From Peribacillus simplex (GTDB lineage: Bacteria > Bacillota > Bacilli > Bacillales > DSM-1321): 64,000 bases of DNA. Positions 48,215 to 58,014 of this stretch are shown piece after piece. A model generated the notes under the pieces. That model did not search any database. It was not told the origin of the DNA and saw nothing but the letters and a program-made list of their open reading frames with translations. The stretch is from NCBI RefSeq assembly GCF_001578185.1, contig NZ_CP011008.1, forward strand, positions 2,632,001 through 2,696,000, given 5' to 3'. The first letter of the stretch is position 1, and each line of letters starts with the position of its first letter. A program made the position numbers and the translations under genes.

Positions 48215-49518
48215 GCATAGAAATCGTTGCTATTATTGTACTTTTAGTCATGTTTATCATTGGAGCCATTTTTCCAATAAACATCGGGATTATTGGTTTT
48301 GTTGCTGCTTTTATCATGGGTGTGGTAGTTAGCGGGTTGAGCGTTGACGACATCTTCAATGCCTTTCCTGCAGATTTATTCGTCCTACTTTCAGGAGTCA
48401 CATTCCTATTCGCTATTGTCCAAAAAAATGGAACCATTGACTTGATTAGTAGATGGGGACTCCTCTTAGTTAGAGGTAACACCGGCTTGATTCCATGGGT
48501 TATGTTCGCACTGGGCGCTCTTTTGACAAGCATCGGTACATCTGCAATTGCTGCTGCATCTATCTTAATTCCCATTGCGTTACGGATTGCTAACCAATAC
48601 AAGATTAATCCTCTTATGATGGGCTTAATGCTCCTTATAGGGGTGACTGCAGGTGGCTTCTCACCACTTCATCTTTTCGGTGTGGTTGTGAACGGTATGA
48701 TGGATTCCCAAAATATCCCACATTCACCAGGCTTGCTTTTTTTAAACACCTTTATATTATGTGTAATCGTTGCGATTATAGTATTCATTCTTTTTAGCGG
48801 ACTTCGTAAGTTTATTAGGAAAGATTCTGTTAAACATTATTCAGCGGCTGCAACAGAAATAATCGATATAAATGTAAATCAGGAAGAAGAAAGTTCAGAA
48901 GATAGTTTAAAAGAACGTTTGACTTGGTATAAAGGATTCACACTTATTGGAATAGCTCTTCTAGTCATACTAGCACTTGGTTACAATGTGCACATGGGTT
49001 TTGCCGCGTTCGGAGTAGGATTGGTACTATCCTTGATTGCTCCAAAAAGACAAGAAGGCGTCTTACAAAGTATACCTTGGCCAATTATCCTTATGGTAAC
49101 AGGGATTGTAACATATGTAGGGGTACTAGAACAAATCGGTGTTATAAAATATATGACTCATCTTATAGCTGGCATGAATAATCCTATAATAGCAACGCTT
49201 ACAGCATCATATATAGGGGGAATTATCTCATCTTTCGCCTCAACAACAGGTTTTTTGGCAGCCATTATCCCGCTCGCCATTCCAATTCTCAAGGATCCAC
49301 ATGTTTCATCCATAGGTGTTATATCATCCATCTCGTTTGCATCGAGCATTGTGGATATAAGTCCCTTCTCGACAAATGGGGCTATGTTGCTTGCAAATGC
49401 ACAAGGTATGAACCAAAATGAATTTTTCAGAAAACTCTTAATTGCATCCGTATGCTTTATTGCTCTCGGACCTGGACTTGCTTGGGTTATTTTTGTGGTA
49501 ATTGGAACACCATGGTAA
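48211..49518 (+). CDS. MatC-type dicarboxylate (malonate-like) carrier
   Basis: The 435-residue membrane protein has 11-12 hydrophobic helices. The N-terminal half resembles the MatC_N domain of the rhizobial malonate carrier (FPINIGIIGFVAAFIMGVVV, GGFSPLHLFGVVVNGMM) within the ion-transporter superfamily. The C-terminal repeat has SSIVDISPFSTNGAMLLANA. AGGAGGAGGAGACT precedes the ATG. It is the last gene of the GntR transcript, with a terminator. Expected cargo is malonate, methylmalonate or a similar C3-C4 dicarboxylate, inferred from family and neighbours. Confidence 0.88.
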   Translation: MSIEIVAIIVLLVMFIIGAIFPINIGIIGFVAAFIMGVVVSGLSVDDIFNAFPADLFVLLSGVTFLFAIVQKNGTIDLISRWGLLLVRGNTGLIPWVMFALGALLTSIGTSAIAAASILIPIALRIANQYKINPLMMGLMLLIGVTAGGFSPLHLFGVVVNGMMDSQNIPHSPGLLFLNTFILCVIVAIIVFILFSGLRKFIRKDSVKHYSAAATEIIDINVNQEEESSEDSLKERLTWYKGFTLIGIALLVILALGYNVHMGFAAFGVGLVLSLIAPKRQEGVLQSIPWPIILMVTGIVTYVGVLEQIGVIKYMTHLIAGMNNPIIATLTASYIGGIISSFASTTGFLAAIIPLAIPILKDPHVSSIGVISSISFASSIVDISPFSTNGAMLLANAQGMNQNEFFRKLLIASVCFIALGPGLAWVIFVVIGTPW

Positions 49519-49598
49519 AAGTTGGGGAAAAACATATACCAGCATTCAAACCAGGTAAAGAGTAAAAGAATCTGTAAAATAAGTAGTTAATTAAAAAG

Positions 49599-49634
49599 CG
49601 CTAAGAGAGCTTTTATGTTCTCTCTTAGCGTTTT
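49599..49634 (+). terminator. Terminator of the MatC transcript
   Basis: CGCTAAGAGAG pairs perfectly with CTCTCTTAGCG followed by TTTT. Confidence 0.88.
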
Positions 49635-50065
49635 ATGGTCTGTACAGGTATGATCTATTCCGCAAGAACTTTCCCAAACAGGGGCCAGAACAAAAAACGC
49701 GAATATGGTACGCTGAGCAAATTTGAATATAAGATTGATTGATAAAATCGAAATCACGTCACAATCCGTACACATCACGCTTTTGCTTATAATTTGAATT
49801 ACATATGTTTTTATAAGGAGTTTGCCCAGTATGCCACTAGAATAATAATGATTACAGTAACAATAACAAGCAGTTTTTTACTGTAATTTCTATCTTCTTT
49901 CTATCCCCTTATTTTCTCTCTATATTTCATTTGTACCTTTTTCTTTTTATCATCTAATTTCATATTGCAGGTAGACTCCTTAATGAAGATAATTAAGTTG
50001 ATTTTTCACCATAAAAAATCACATTCATACTTCAACTACCCTGCCCCTTTCGTGCCATAAAAAAA
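49635..50065. other. Intergenic, nothing recognised
   Basis: AT-rich sequence. A 63-codon minus-strand frame (49587-49778) has no Shine-Dalgarno or family resemblance. Confidence 0.3.
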
Positions 50066-50094
50066 AGGCTACGGCAGCAACCTTCCTTATTGAC
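50066..50094 (-). terminator. Terminator of the small membrane protein gene, hairpin family D variant
   Basis: The minus strand reads AAGGTTGCTGCCGTAGCCTT then eight Ts, a diverged version of AAGGTTGCTATGGCAACCTT. Confidence 0.75.
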
Positions 50095-50124
50095 GTAAAG
50101 CACCTTTCCAGTTGAATAACCAAT

Positions 50125-50394
50125 TTAAAATCCATTACCATGGAATACTATTCTCATTAATTCGATGGCAATAAAGTAAACGAAACCAGCAAATATACTA
50201 AGACCTAAAGCTAATTTTCTCCAAAGTCCTTTCTCACTGAGAAAAGAAAAAGAGAACGATATAATGATTCCACATATCATTAATACACGAAAAGTTGTTA
50301 CTCCAGGATCAATTACTTGTGTTATATTCGCAGTAAAAAAACAAATAACCAAGATAATTAAAGCAAACGAAATAACCCCTAAATATTTTGTCAT
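50125..50394 (-). CDS. Small three-TM membrane protein
   Basis: The 89-residue protein has three hydrophobic segments (ISFALIILVICFFTA, FRVLMICGIIISFSFSFL, LGLSIFAGFVYFIAIELM). GGGTGGGGAATC precedes the ATG and a terminator follows the stop, so it is probably real. The family is unrecognised. Confidence 0.7.
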   Translation of the reverse strand: MTKYLGVISFALIILVICFFTANITQVIDPGVTTFRVLMICGIIISFSFSFLSEKGLWRKLALGLSIFAGFVYFIAIELMRIVFHGNGF

Positions 50395-50526
50395 GATTCC
50401 CCACCCTTCTCCTCTAATCTAATTTACTAATTTATGGTTAAAATGTATATTTTTATTTGATTATCTTGCCCTATAGTTTCATAAAGAAAAGCTTCCTTAA
50501 AGACCCCTCAATTTTCAACGAATGCA

Positions 50527-50734
50527 CCGTTAGCCATTCATGAAGCGCAAAAATCAGCGCTTCACCACAGAGAATGAAAATTGGTATCTATATCGATACT
50601 GTTTTAATGGCTGGCGAAGAAGGTCGTCGAACTATGTGCCTTTGAGCTCATCCGTTAGTCTGACTCCGGCGACCACGGTGTACCACCGACTGTCGCGCCC
50701 TTTTTGTGCTTTTTTAATTTTCATGGGAGTTCAA
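50527..50734. repeat. Dispersed repeat B, copy 2
   Basis: It shares the first 57 bases exactly with 32998-33054, then TTTTAATGGCTGGCGAAG, TCCGTTAGTCTG and the terminal block TTTTGTGCTTTTTTAATTTT. Hairpin TGAAGCGC/GCGCTTCA lies at 50541-50564. This copy is contiguous, while copy 1 is split by about 170 bases. Confidence 0.78.
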
Positions 50735-50747
50735 CAAAAGCCTACCC

Positions 50748-51539
50748 TTAAATCCACTCTTTTCCATGTTCACAAATGAATTTAATATCGTTTTGGTAAT
50801 GTTCAAGATGCCCTTCATCTATCATCTTTTGAAATGCAATGTCACCTTCACTGGATTTTTTTGTAATTGTTTTACATAACCCCTCTAATCGTAGCAATAC
50901 CATTTCCAAATAATCTTCGTCTATTCCTTCACCGTAAGATTCAAAAAACAATCTAACTCTTTGTTTTATACGGTTAGCATGCTGTAATGAATTATAATAA
51001 ACTCTCTCACCTGTTTCAGAAAGGTAAAATCTACTTAAGGGGACGCAATTATAAAGAGTATAAGCCATGTCCCAAAGTCTTGGACCAGGTCCAGCAACAT
51101 CGAAATCAATAATACCTATTGGTCTTTCATGTTTAAAAATAATGTTGTATATCGCAAAATCATTATGGCATAGTACCTCAAATTGTTGGGGGGTGTTATC
51201 TATCGATTCCCAGCTATCATCAAATGAAAAATCACTGACAGAATCATGATAAAGACGGAGCATTTTCGCTATTTCTATTAAGACATCATTAGACCGCATG
51301 TATTCTTTTAAAGGATAATTACCAGCTTCTCCTTCAATAAATGATAATATCTCCCTTCCTTTTTCATCAATACCTAACAACTTTGGGGCATAACTGAAAC
51401 CTTTGTTCTCCAAATGCTTTAATAGCTTATGAATTTTGGGACTATCTGGCTTTAATTCTCGTCGCACAGTATCTCCCGAACGATAAACCCTAGAGACATT
51501 CCCTCCTGTTAGCATTTCTTCGTTTTCATGGTTTGACAT
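50748..51539 (-). CDS. APH-family phosphotransferase (aminoglycoside kinase-like)
   Basis: The 263-residue small-molecule kinase has catalytic loop LCHNDFAIYNIIF (Asp127) and metal site IGIIDFDVAGPGPRLWDMAY (Asp about 146). The N-terminal lobe is short and lacks a clear P-loop, as in many APH-like proteins. The family covers aminoglycoside, choline and homoserine kinases. The substrate cannot be read, so resistance should not be assumed. AAGGAGGGATATTTAG precedes the ATG. Confidence 0.88.
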   Translation of the reverse strand: MSNHENEEMLTGGNVSRVYRSGDTVRRELKPDSPKIHKLLKHLENKGFSYAPKLLGIDEKGREILSFIEGEAGNYPLKEYMRSNDVLIEIAKMLRLYHDSVSDFSFDDSWESIDNTPQQFEVLCHNDFAIYNIIFKHERPIGIIDFDVAGPGPRLWDMAYTLYNCVPLSRFYLSETGERVYYNSLQHANRIKQRVRLFFESYGEGIDEDYLEMVLLRLEGLCKTITKKSSEGDIAFQKMIDEGHLEHYQNDIKFICEHGKEWI

Positions 51540-52369
51540 CTAAATATCCCTCCTTGATATGACTTTCTATAAACCATAAAATAAATCCTGTTTGTTAAAC
51601 TAATCTCTTTCAATTTATACCGGTCAAAGTACTTTGGGAGTTTCCGATTTCCTTAGAGCTGCCTCTAAAATGGATTAATCCCCGATCCATTCTTTCCTTT
51701 ATAATCGTTACAGGATAAACCTACTTTTCTTCAACCATTCCCTGGTTGCAACAGTCTCCCTGTCCGTCATACCCTTCAACAAAGATCATCTCCCATTCCC
51801 GTGATTTCATTAGGTGGGATTATTTGGACACGTGCCTTCAACCAGGTGTTATGTTTTTACCTTATACCCACAGCCTTAATGATTCCATCCTTCTTCAAAT
51901 TGTTCTCTAATCCTTGAACCATATCGCGGATTCACTTCCAAATTCATGACTTTTATAAGCCCTTTGCCTCTCCTGTTATGATAAGCCCTGAGATAGCCCG
52001 TACTCCTCTGGCGAATCCTCCATTGCCAGGACAGTACTGGATAACCGTTTAGGGTATCTTTACTTAATTGGATGGTATTCAAGAGTCTTTAATGCAGAGC
52101 AGCCCACTGCGGAACCATACAAGAAGTTGGCAAGCAATTCCCTGGACGAATGCTGCATTCATAAATACCAAATCGGATTCCCCCCCCCGCTACCCACAAA
52201 AAACAAGGAATTGAACTGCATTTGGCCAAACTTTCACAAAGTCTCCCTGATTTTCATTAATGAACCTCAAATTCTCTTTTTCTGATCCATATCGTTGTGA
52301 GCACAATCTAGCGTTTATAATAGTTCCTGTTCCATTACTTAATTAAAAACAGAAGTTGCCGAAACCACT
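51540..52369. other. Degenerate region with coding scraps
   Basis: On the minus strand, 52210-52330 reads INARLCSQRYGSEKENLRFI then NENQGDFVKVWPNAV before stops. A 68-codon frame at 51876-52082 contains YLRAYHNRRGKGLIKVMNLE, and near 51700-51770 is MTDRETVATREWLKKS. These look like fragments of one or more lost genes. I do not recognise them. Confidence 0.35.
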
Positions 52370-52395
52370 AAAAAAAGCCGCCGGTAATGGCAGCT
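52370..52395 (-). terminator. Glycosyltransferase-gene terminator
   Basis: GCTGCC pairs with GGCGGC (one G-U pair), followed by seven Us on the minus strand. Confidence 0.8.
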
Positions 52396-52416
52396 GGGAA
52401 ATCTTTATATTTATAT

Positions 52417-53619
52417 TTATATATCATATTGACTTTTAAATTGGAAAATCTCATCAACAGCTTGATGATACCCACCCGATTTTTGAAAGGATTCACTAAT
52501 ATTTGAAACAGCTTTATGGAAGGATGGGTGGTTTAACAAATGCTCTACCGCTTCATTAAGTTGATTTGCCGTCAAACTTTGCATTTGTAATTGAATACCT
52601 GCTCCTATATTGGCAACTTGCTTGGCAATTATCGGCTGATCCGCACTTTGCGGAATTACAATTAGCGGAACCCCGTAGTAGAGACCCTCATTGGTACTGT
52701 TCATTCCACCATGAGTGATAAATAATTTCGTGTATTTCAGCACCTCAGTTTGTGGAACATAATTTTTCACAATGAAGTTTCTAGGAATATCCCCCAAGTC
52801 AGATATTTGAGCATTTTTCCCGATAGACATCAAGACAGTATGATCAGTGGCCTCGAATGCCTTAAAACATAGCTTATAGAAATCAATTTCTTGGTTAAAG
52901 ACAGTACCCAGTGAAATATAAATTGGGCTTTTTCCTTTGATTGAAGTAAGGTCGAAGTTTTCTTGCTTTAATCGTGTGGAGATGGATGGACCAACAAATT
53001 TGTAAGTTTGGTTGAATACTTCTCCGAAAGGTTGAAACTCCCTAGTTGTATAAATGATTGTAAGTGGTGCAGGATTACAAAAAACTTCGTAAGGAGAATC
53101 GATCACCACATCATATTTTTCCTTCACCATTGCCGTCAGGCTTTGATATTCATCGTATATAGGTTTAACTCTTTCTGTAGGGATTTTTTTAGAAAGTTGT
53201 TCCAACATTTTATCGAATGATGCTTTTGTCTGCGCAAAAGATGTACAAGAATTAATTGCCGGAAGTTTAAGTATTTGTGCAAGTAAATACCCACAACCAA
53301 ACATGGAATCGTGGATGATATAATCAAAATGTTCTCCTTCGATTTGCTTCAGAACACTAGGTATCACGACATCAGCTGTATGCAAAAGACCGTTGATTCT
53401 TTCGAGTAAATAATTTCTTCCACCAGAGATAAAGGCTTTTACAAATTTTTCACCGTCTAATGTTCGTACAGTAGCTCCGGTCTTCTCAATACGCTCTCGA
53501 AAAGCTTCTATCGTAAAGTACACCACCTCTTCTCCACGCGAAATAAGCTCATGCACAACTCCAATAGTTGGATTGATATGTCCTTCTGATCCACCATTAA
53601 TAAATAAAACACGTGCCAT
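52417..53619 (-). CDS. Macrolide-type UDP-glycosyltransferase (MGT/YjiC family, GT1)
   Basis: The 400-residue GT-B enzyme transfers sugar from UDP-sugar to a small acceptor. It has the N-terminal acceptor domain (VLFINGGSEGHINPTIGVVH) and the C-terminal donor motif ISLGTVFNQ, then VPQTEVLKYTKLFITHGGMN and PLIVIPQSADQP. Bacillus relatives glycosylate flavonoids, macrolides and bacteriocins. The natural acceptor is unknown. AAGGAGTGGTTATA sets the ATG at 53617-53619 as start. No signal peptide, so cytoplasmic. Confidence 0.92.
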   Translation of the reverse strand: MARVLFINGGSEGHINPTIGVVHELISRGEEVVYFTIEAFRERIEKTGATVRTLDGEKFVKAFISGGRNYLLERINGLLHTADVVIPSVLKQIEGEHFDYIIHDSMFGCGYLLAQILKLPAINSCTSFAQTKASFDKMLEQLSKKIPTERVKPIYDEYQSLTAMVKEKYDVVIDSPYEVFCNPAPLTIIYTTREFQPFGEVFNQTYKFVGPSISTRLKQENFDLTSIKGKSPIYISLGTVFNQEIDFYKLCFKAFEATDHTVLMSIGKNAQISDLGDIPRNFIVKNYVPQTEVLKYTKLFITHGGMNSTNEGLYYGVPLIVIPQSADQPIIAKQVANIGAGIQLQMQSLTANQLNEAVEHLLNHPSFHKAVSNISESFQKSGGYHQAVDEIFQFKSQYDI

Positions 53620-53989
53620 TATAACCACTCCTTAAGTAAAACGTTCACTTGATTTGATATGAGTAAGGGGCACTGCCCCATACCTTTCTCAACTATGTTA
53701 AAACTCCGTGGGCTCTTTTAGCAAGTGCAATCAAGTATCATTTTTAACTAAATTGCCCAGTTTAGTGAAAATCCTCACACTCTCTTCACCATTACCGATT
53801 TTCTTTAAATTGTTTTTCAATAATATGTGCGATTGCTAAATAAGAAAAAACCCTACATTATCAAAAAACAGCATATAAACGGCCTACTTAGGGTTATGCT
53901 CTTCAAGCATTACTGATTTCCCCATTAACTAGGTCACCTTTTAATTAAAAACAGTTAAATCCCAAGTTACAAGAACGATTATATGTGAC
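53620..53989. other. Intergenic
   Basis: AACCCTACATTA and TACTTAGGGTT near 53847-53896 could form a loose hairpin. No gene is seen. The glycosyltransferase promoter should be here. Confidence 0.3.
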
Positions 53990-54245
53990 ATAAAAGAATG
54001 GACAAAATCCTTTTTCAGATTTTAGTGATGTAGACATGCTACAGTGGTTTCTTCAACGGCGAGAGCATTTATAACTGCAACATGAAAAGTCCACCCGCAC
54101 CTTCCAAGCCTAAGAGCGAAAACTTCTTCAATTTATTGAACAATTACCCACATATTCAGTGGAAATCCATGTAGACTTGGAAATGGTTGTGGAGGGTTCC
54201 CTTTTTAAATCTTTATCTAGCCGGCAGATTCGAGGTATCAGGAAT
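53990..54245 (+). pseudogene. Tyrosine recombinase, 5' fragment (interrupted by group II intron)
   Basis: The plus strand, through several frameshifts, reads DVDMLQWFLQRRE, then a heavily decayed stretch, then VDLEMVVEGSLFKSLSSRQI and YQEW at the intron edge. These fit the N-terminal SAM-like domain of the recombinase whose catalytic part continues at 56143. Confidence 0.7.
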
Positions 54246-56142
54246 GGTTATCAATCGAGTAGGAGGAGGCGCCTAGCCTCCGACCTCTCACACCACCGTA
54301 CGTACCGTTCGGTATACGGCGGTTCAGTTTAAGTCTGACGTAGTTTTGTATATCGTTCATATAGATTTACTAACCCATGATGGAGCCAATAAACATTATT
54401 AAGGGTTTTGTCTAGAATAGGACTATGCGCTATGCGCCAATAACCCTTTCTGCTATTTCCCCATTCATATGCTTTTCCAAATGGGACGCCTAATCCTTTG
54501 AGTTTCCTCACCCTCGTTCTTGGTAATTTCCATTGTTTCCATAGGCACATTCTGAGTCTTCTTCGAATCCATGAATCTAAATTCTTCAATACGTTCGGAG
54601 TATCAATGAGGGCGAAATACCCCATCCAACCTCTAAGGTATTGCTTTAACTTATTTATTCGGAGTTCCATGGGTATCGGTAATTTTCTCGAGGTCATTTC
54701 CCTGATTCGTTTCTTTACCCTCTTCACTGTTTGTTTAGCCAGTAGAACCTTCGGGTTCTTCTTTGACTTCGTGAAACTAAAACCGAGAAACGTTCTGTTC
54801 CAAGGGCGATCATACTTCGACTTCTCGTAGTTGACCTTTAGCTTCAGTTTATTTTCAATGAAGCTTGAGATATTTCCCATTGCACGTTTGGCGGCTTTTC
54901 GTGTCTTCACAAAGATAGTATTGTCATCCGCATACCTTACAAATCGAAGATTGCGTTTCTCTAGTTCTTTATCTAAATCGTCTAACATGATATTAGATAA
55001 TAAAGGACTTAACGGACCTCCTTCCGGAGTTCCCTCCTCACTTTTATGAAAAAGTCCGCCTATCATAATGCCTGCTTGAAGGAACTTACGAATCAGTTTA
55101 AGAACTCGTTTATCTTCAATTTTCCGCTCTAACATTCCCATGAGCTTGTCATGATTCACTTTATCGAAGAACTTCTCCAAATCCATATCCACTACCCATT
55201 TATAACATTCGGTTATATAGGACTTTGCCTTTCGAACCGCCTGGTGCCCTTGTTTGTTAGGGGCGAAATCCATAGCTATTCTCCGAAAAGGTTGAGTCAT
55301 ATATCTTGGTCAATATTTGGGCAATGGCTTGTTGAATGAAACGGTCTAGAACGGTTGGAATACCCAAAAGCCGAACTCCGCCGTTTGGTTTCGGGATTTC
55401 GATACGACGGACGGGCTTCGGTTGATAGGTACCCTGTAAAAGGGCAGTTTTCATGTTGTACCATTCGGTTACGAGGTGCGGTCTCAGGTTTTGGACCCGC
55501 ATTCCATCTACACCATGGCTTCCCTTATTTCTTTCTACACGCTTCAATGCCTGTATTAAGTTTTCCCTCTCTAGTATCTGTTCCATTAACATCGTTGATA
55601 TCCTTTCTACGTGGATAAATGGTCTATTTGTGCCTTTATCTGCTCCACCCTTTTGAAGTTCCCCGTGTATTCACCACTTCTTCCTTCAAATAAGTTCCGT
55701 TAGGAATTGTTTGCTTCTTCACAGATAACGAACGCCTAGTATTCATCCTCCTTAATCTGTTCGGTCCTTCCTTGTCTTCTCGAGGAGACAAGTACTATGA
55801 CCTCTGCTGACTTCTGATGATTCAGCTGTCCATCACTGGAAAGGTTACCAAGTGTACTTGGCTGTCATCAGACCTCCCCGGGTAAGAGTGCAATCTTTCC
55901 CTCCATCTATCTGCTTCATTTACTCTGTACCACCTTCGGCAGTAAGGACTTTGTTTTGTTTCGCAAACTCATCCAATGATACCTAGCCTTATATGAAGTT
56001 CGTGTTCCTCAGACCGGAGGTTTGCCGCTTGCTTCCTTCAGATTCCACGTCACCGTGGACACCCTTGCATTAAGCTAACCACTACTACTGCCTTCATGAT
56101 TCGGGACTTCCACCCTATAGATTGCACCCATGCCGGGCGCAC
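54245..56142 (-). mobile_element. Group II intron, about 1.9 kb, inserted antisense in the recombinase
   Basis: The minus strand begins GTGCGCCCGGCATGGGTGCA at 56142, a typical group II 5' end. It carries about 550 bases of structured RNA, the maturase frame, and a 3' domain with GTACGTACGGTGGTGTGAGA and GGAGGCTAGGCGCCTCCTCC ending near 54245. The 3' boundary is approximate. Because it reads opposite to the recombinase, it cannot splice out of that gene's mRNA, so the recombinase is destroyed. Confidence 0.85.
54329..55592 (-). pseudogene. ltrA: Group II intron reverse transcriptase/maturase, frameshifted
   Basis: The two frames join at SYGFRP/NKQGHQAV near 55268, where one extra T interrupts the conserved GFRPN motif. 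Together they give about 420 residues: RT0-RT7 with catalytic FVRYADDNTIF, PLSPLLSNIMLDDLD, and the maturase X domain (LKQYLRGWMGYF, GYWRIAHSPILDKTLNN). No HNH endonuclease domain is present. With the frameshift the intron should be immobile unless helped in trans. Confidence 0.9.
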
Positions 56143-56835
56143 GAAAAAAGCCCCTATGTCTTAACAAAAGGAGCGTATTCCGTTGCCACATTATCCAGAA
56201 AGACAACCATCATTAAGAGTTTTTTGAAATTCCTGTTCGAAGCAGGCTATATCACGGAACCTATTCATGAAGGTTTCTTTAATGTTCGTAAAGATGATCG
56301 GCCCAACGTGATTTGGGACCAAAGGAAATCATTCAGCTACTTGATTACTTCAGGGAAATTAACCACCCCATCGTTTTTTCGATTATTCATATCCTAACGA
56401 TGACAGGCATGCGTAATGAAGAGTTTACAAGACTCCGAGTCAAGGACTTCAATATGATTCCATTTCCAGTACGTATTTTTTAGAGGTCCTAGGTAAGGGA
56501 GTAAAAAAAGGCAAATACCAGACATCGACGATATAGATGCAGCAGAAGGAGACGACCCTCTTTTTACGACCAATACCGGCCGTGCCTACTCTCCCTCTTA
56601 TTTGTCTCAATTCTTAAAAAAAGTCATAAAAGAGAGTGGATTGCTCTTTTTGAAGTTCCGTTCTTCCTCCGTTGGTCCTCATACCTTTAGGCATGCTTTC
56701 GCCATCATTTCTCACTTAAATGGAGTTAATGTCTATCAGATTATGATGAGTCTGGGCCATGAGCAGCTATCCACTATAGAAATTTATTTGCAAAAGGTTT
56801 TTGAAAAAGAACGCCATGCGATTTCATTTGTGTAA
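56143..56835 (+). pseudogene. Tyrosine recombinase/integrase, 3' fragment
   Basis: The plus strand has KSPYVLTKGAYSVATLSRKT, FLKFLFEAGYITEPIHEGFF, a shifted region with MTGMRNEEFTRLRVKDF, and SVGPHTFRHAFAIISHLNGV, SLGHEQLSTIEIYL carrying the HxxR box and the catalytic Tyr. Several frameshifts break it, besides the intron. The recombinase probably belonged to a mobile element whose other parts are gone. Confidence 0.82.
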
Positions 56836-57074
56836 ATCAGATGTGTTTGGAGAGTATATATAATAGAAGAAAGTCGTCCTATTTAGAGAAGTTTTTGAAG
56901 CATATCGCTGATAACTAAGAACTTCTTCGTAAATTTGAACAATCATTTCCTTGGAATCGTTCATTGTTATACCGCCTAGTATATTATGTTTAGGCTCTTT
57001 ATTTAGAGCACATATTCTTCTTGCTTTTTCTGCAAAATATAGTCCAATTACTTGAACTAAATTGAAAGGGTGGG

Positions 57075-57133
57075 GAAAAAAGGAGCGTCTCAAGGGGACG
57101 AATTTAGATCCTTTTGGGTCGCTCCTTTTTTTG
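57075..57133 (-). terminator. Strong hairpin after the gerXC remnant
   Basis: AAAAAAGGAGCG pairs with CGCTCCTTTTTT around an internal arm (CAAGGGGACG ... TCCTTTTGGG). A/T tails on both sides make it bidirectional. Confidence 0.8.
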
Positions 57134-57178
57134 ACGTCACTTTCTATTCGGTGATGCCGGTGTTCACAATACGAACCT

Positions 57179-57934
57179 TCATATAAAATTGAACAGGAAC
57201 GGTTGGGTAGCGGTCAAGTTCCGAAAATGGCTCCGGACTTTTTCACCGATTCCGAGCGGATCAATCTTTAGCTCCTGAAATTTCCTCATCATTTTTTCCG
57301 CTCTTTCCGTCGTCTCTTTGCTCCATTCCTTCTCCACTTCTTTCATCGTGTTCCCTTTCTTCAACACGCTGGAAGCATCTTTAACCTCTCCTATCACCGA
57401 GACATGAACCGACACCCGCGGATTGTCTTGGCTGCCGGACACTTTATATTTCACTTTGGATCGAATATTTTCAGTAGCAATGTACTTTTTATTTTTGAAG
57501 CTTATTTCATATGTGCCTGTTTTAGTCTTTTCGTAAAAGAGTTTAAATATATAACTGTCCTTATTGGAAAGCTCTCCTACGTAGAGATCATCCTTAAAAA
57601 GAGCGAGACCTTTATATTGAATATGATCGTCTTTTTTCCTAATAATAGGTAGAAAAGGATCTTGATTGAACCCTTCATATTGATCCAGGAAAGCATGAAC
57701 AGTTGGCTGAGGAATAATATCCTTCAGATTTCTCTCCATGAAATCGGAAAGATATTCAGCAGATGTCGGCGCATTAGGATACTCAAAAGTTAACAGCTCC
57801 TCAACGCTGCCGTCGACGACCGCCATGTAAACATCTCTGCCAATATCGGTAGAGCGTCCAAGCGGATCAGCAAGCTCGGCGACTCCGTGTTTTGCCAGCT
57901 CTTTTTTGTGTCCAAAATATTGACTCAAATCCAC
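57179..57934 (-). pseudogene. Ger(x)C-type germination protein, truncated at both ends
   Basis: The 251-codon frame matches the middle and C-terminal domain of GerAC/GerBC proteins, the lipoprotein subunits of spore nutrient receptors: SQYFGHKKELAKHGVAELAD, GRSTDIGRDVYMAVVDGS and IGEKVRSHFRNLTATQ. Full proteins are about 380-400 residues. The lipobox and first 100 or so residues are absent and the end runs into PFLFNFI instead of the usual 20-30 more residues. No A or B subunit is nearby. The start shown is the first in-frame ATG. Confidence 0.85.
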
Positions 57935-58014
57935 GTAGCTTTCTAAATATATGCCTAATATACAAAGGAATATCAGGGAACTATACCTAGATAAAGTATA
58001 AAGGGGACATAATT

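Noticed and set aside
50748-53619. Antibiotic resistance island
   Set aside because: The APH-like kinase and the MGT glycosyltransferase belong to broad families with many non-resistance roles, and no resistance-type leader or integron is seen around them.
56824-57093. 89-codon minus-strand ORF with internal ATG (MNDSKEMIVQIYEEVL)
   Set aside because: It has only a weak AGGCGG ribosome site, overlaps the recombinase end, and shows no recognisable family. It could be a real micro-protein but I cannot support it.
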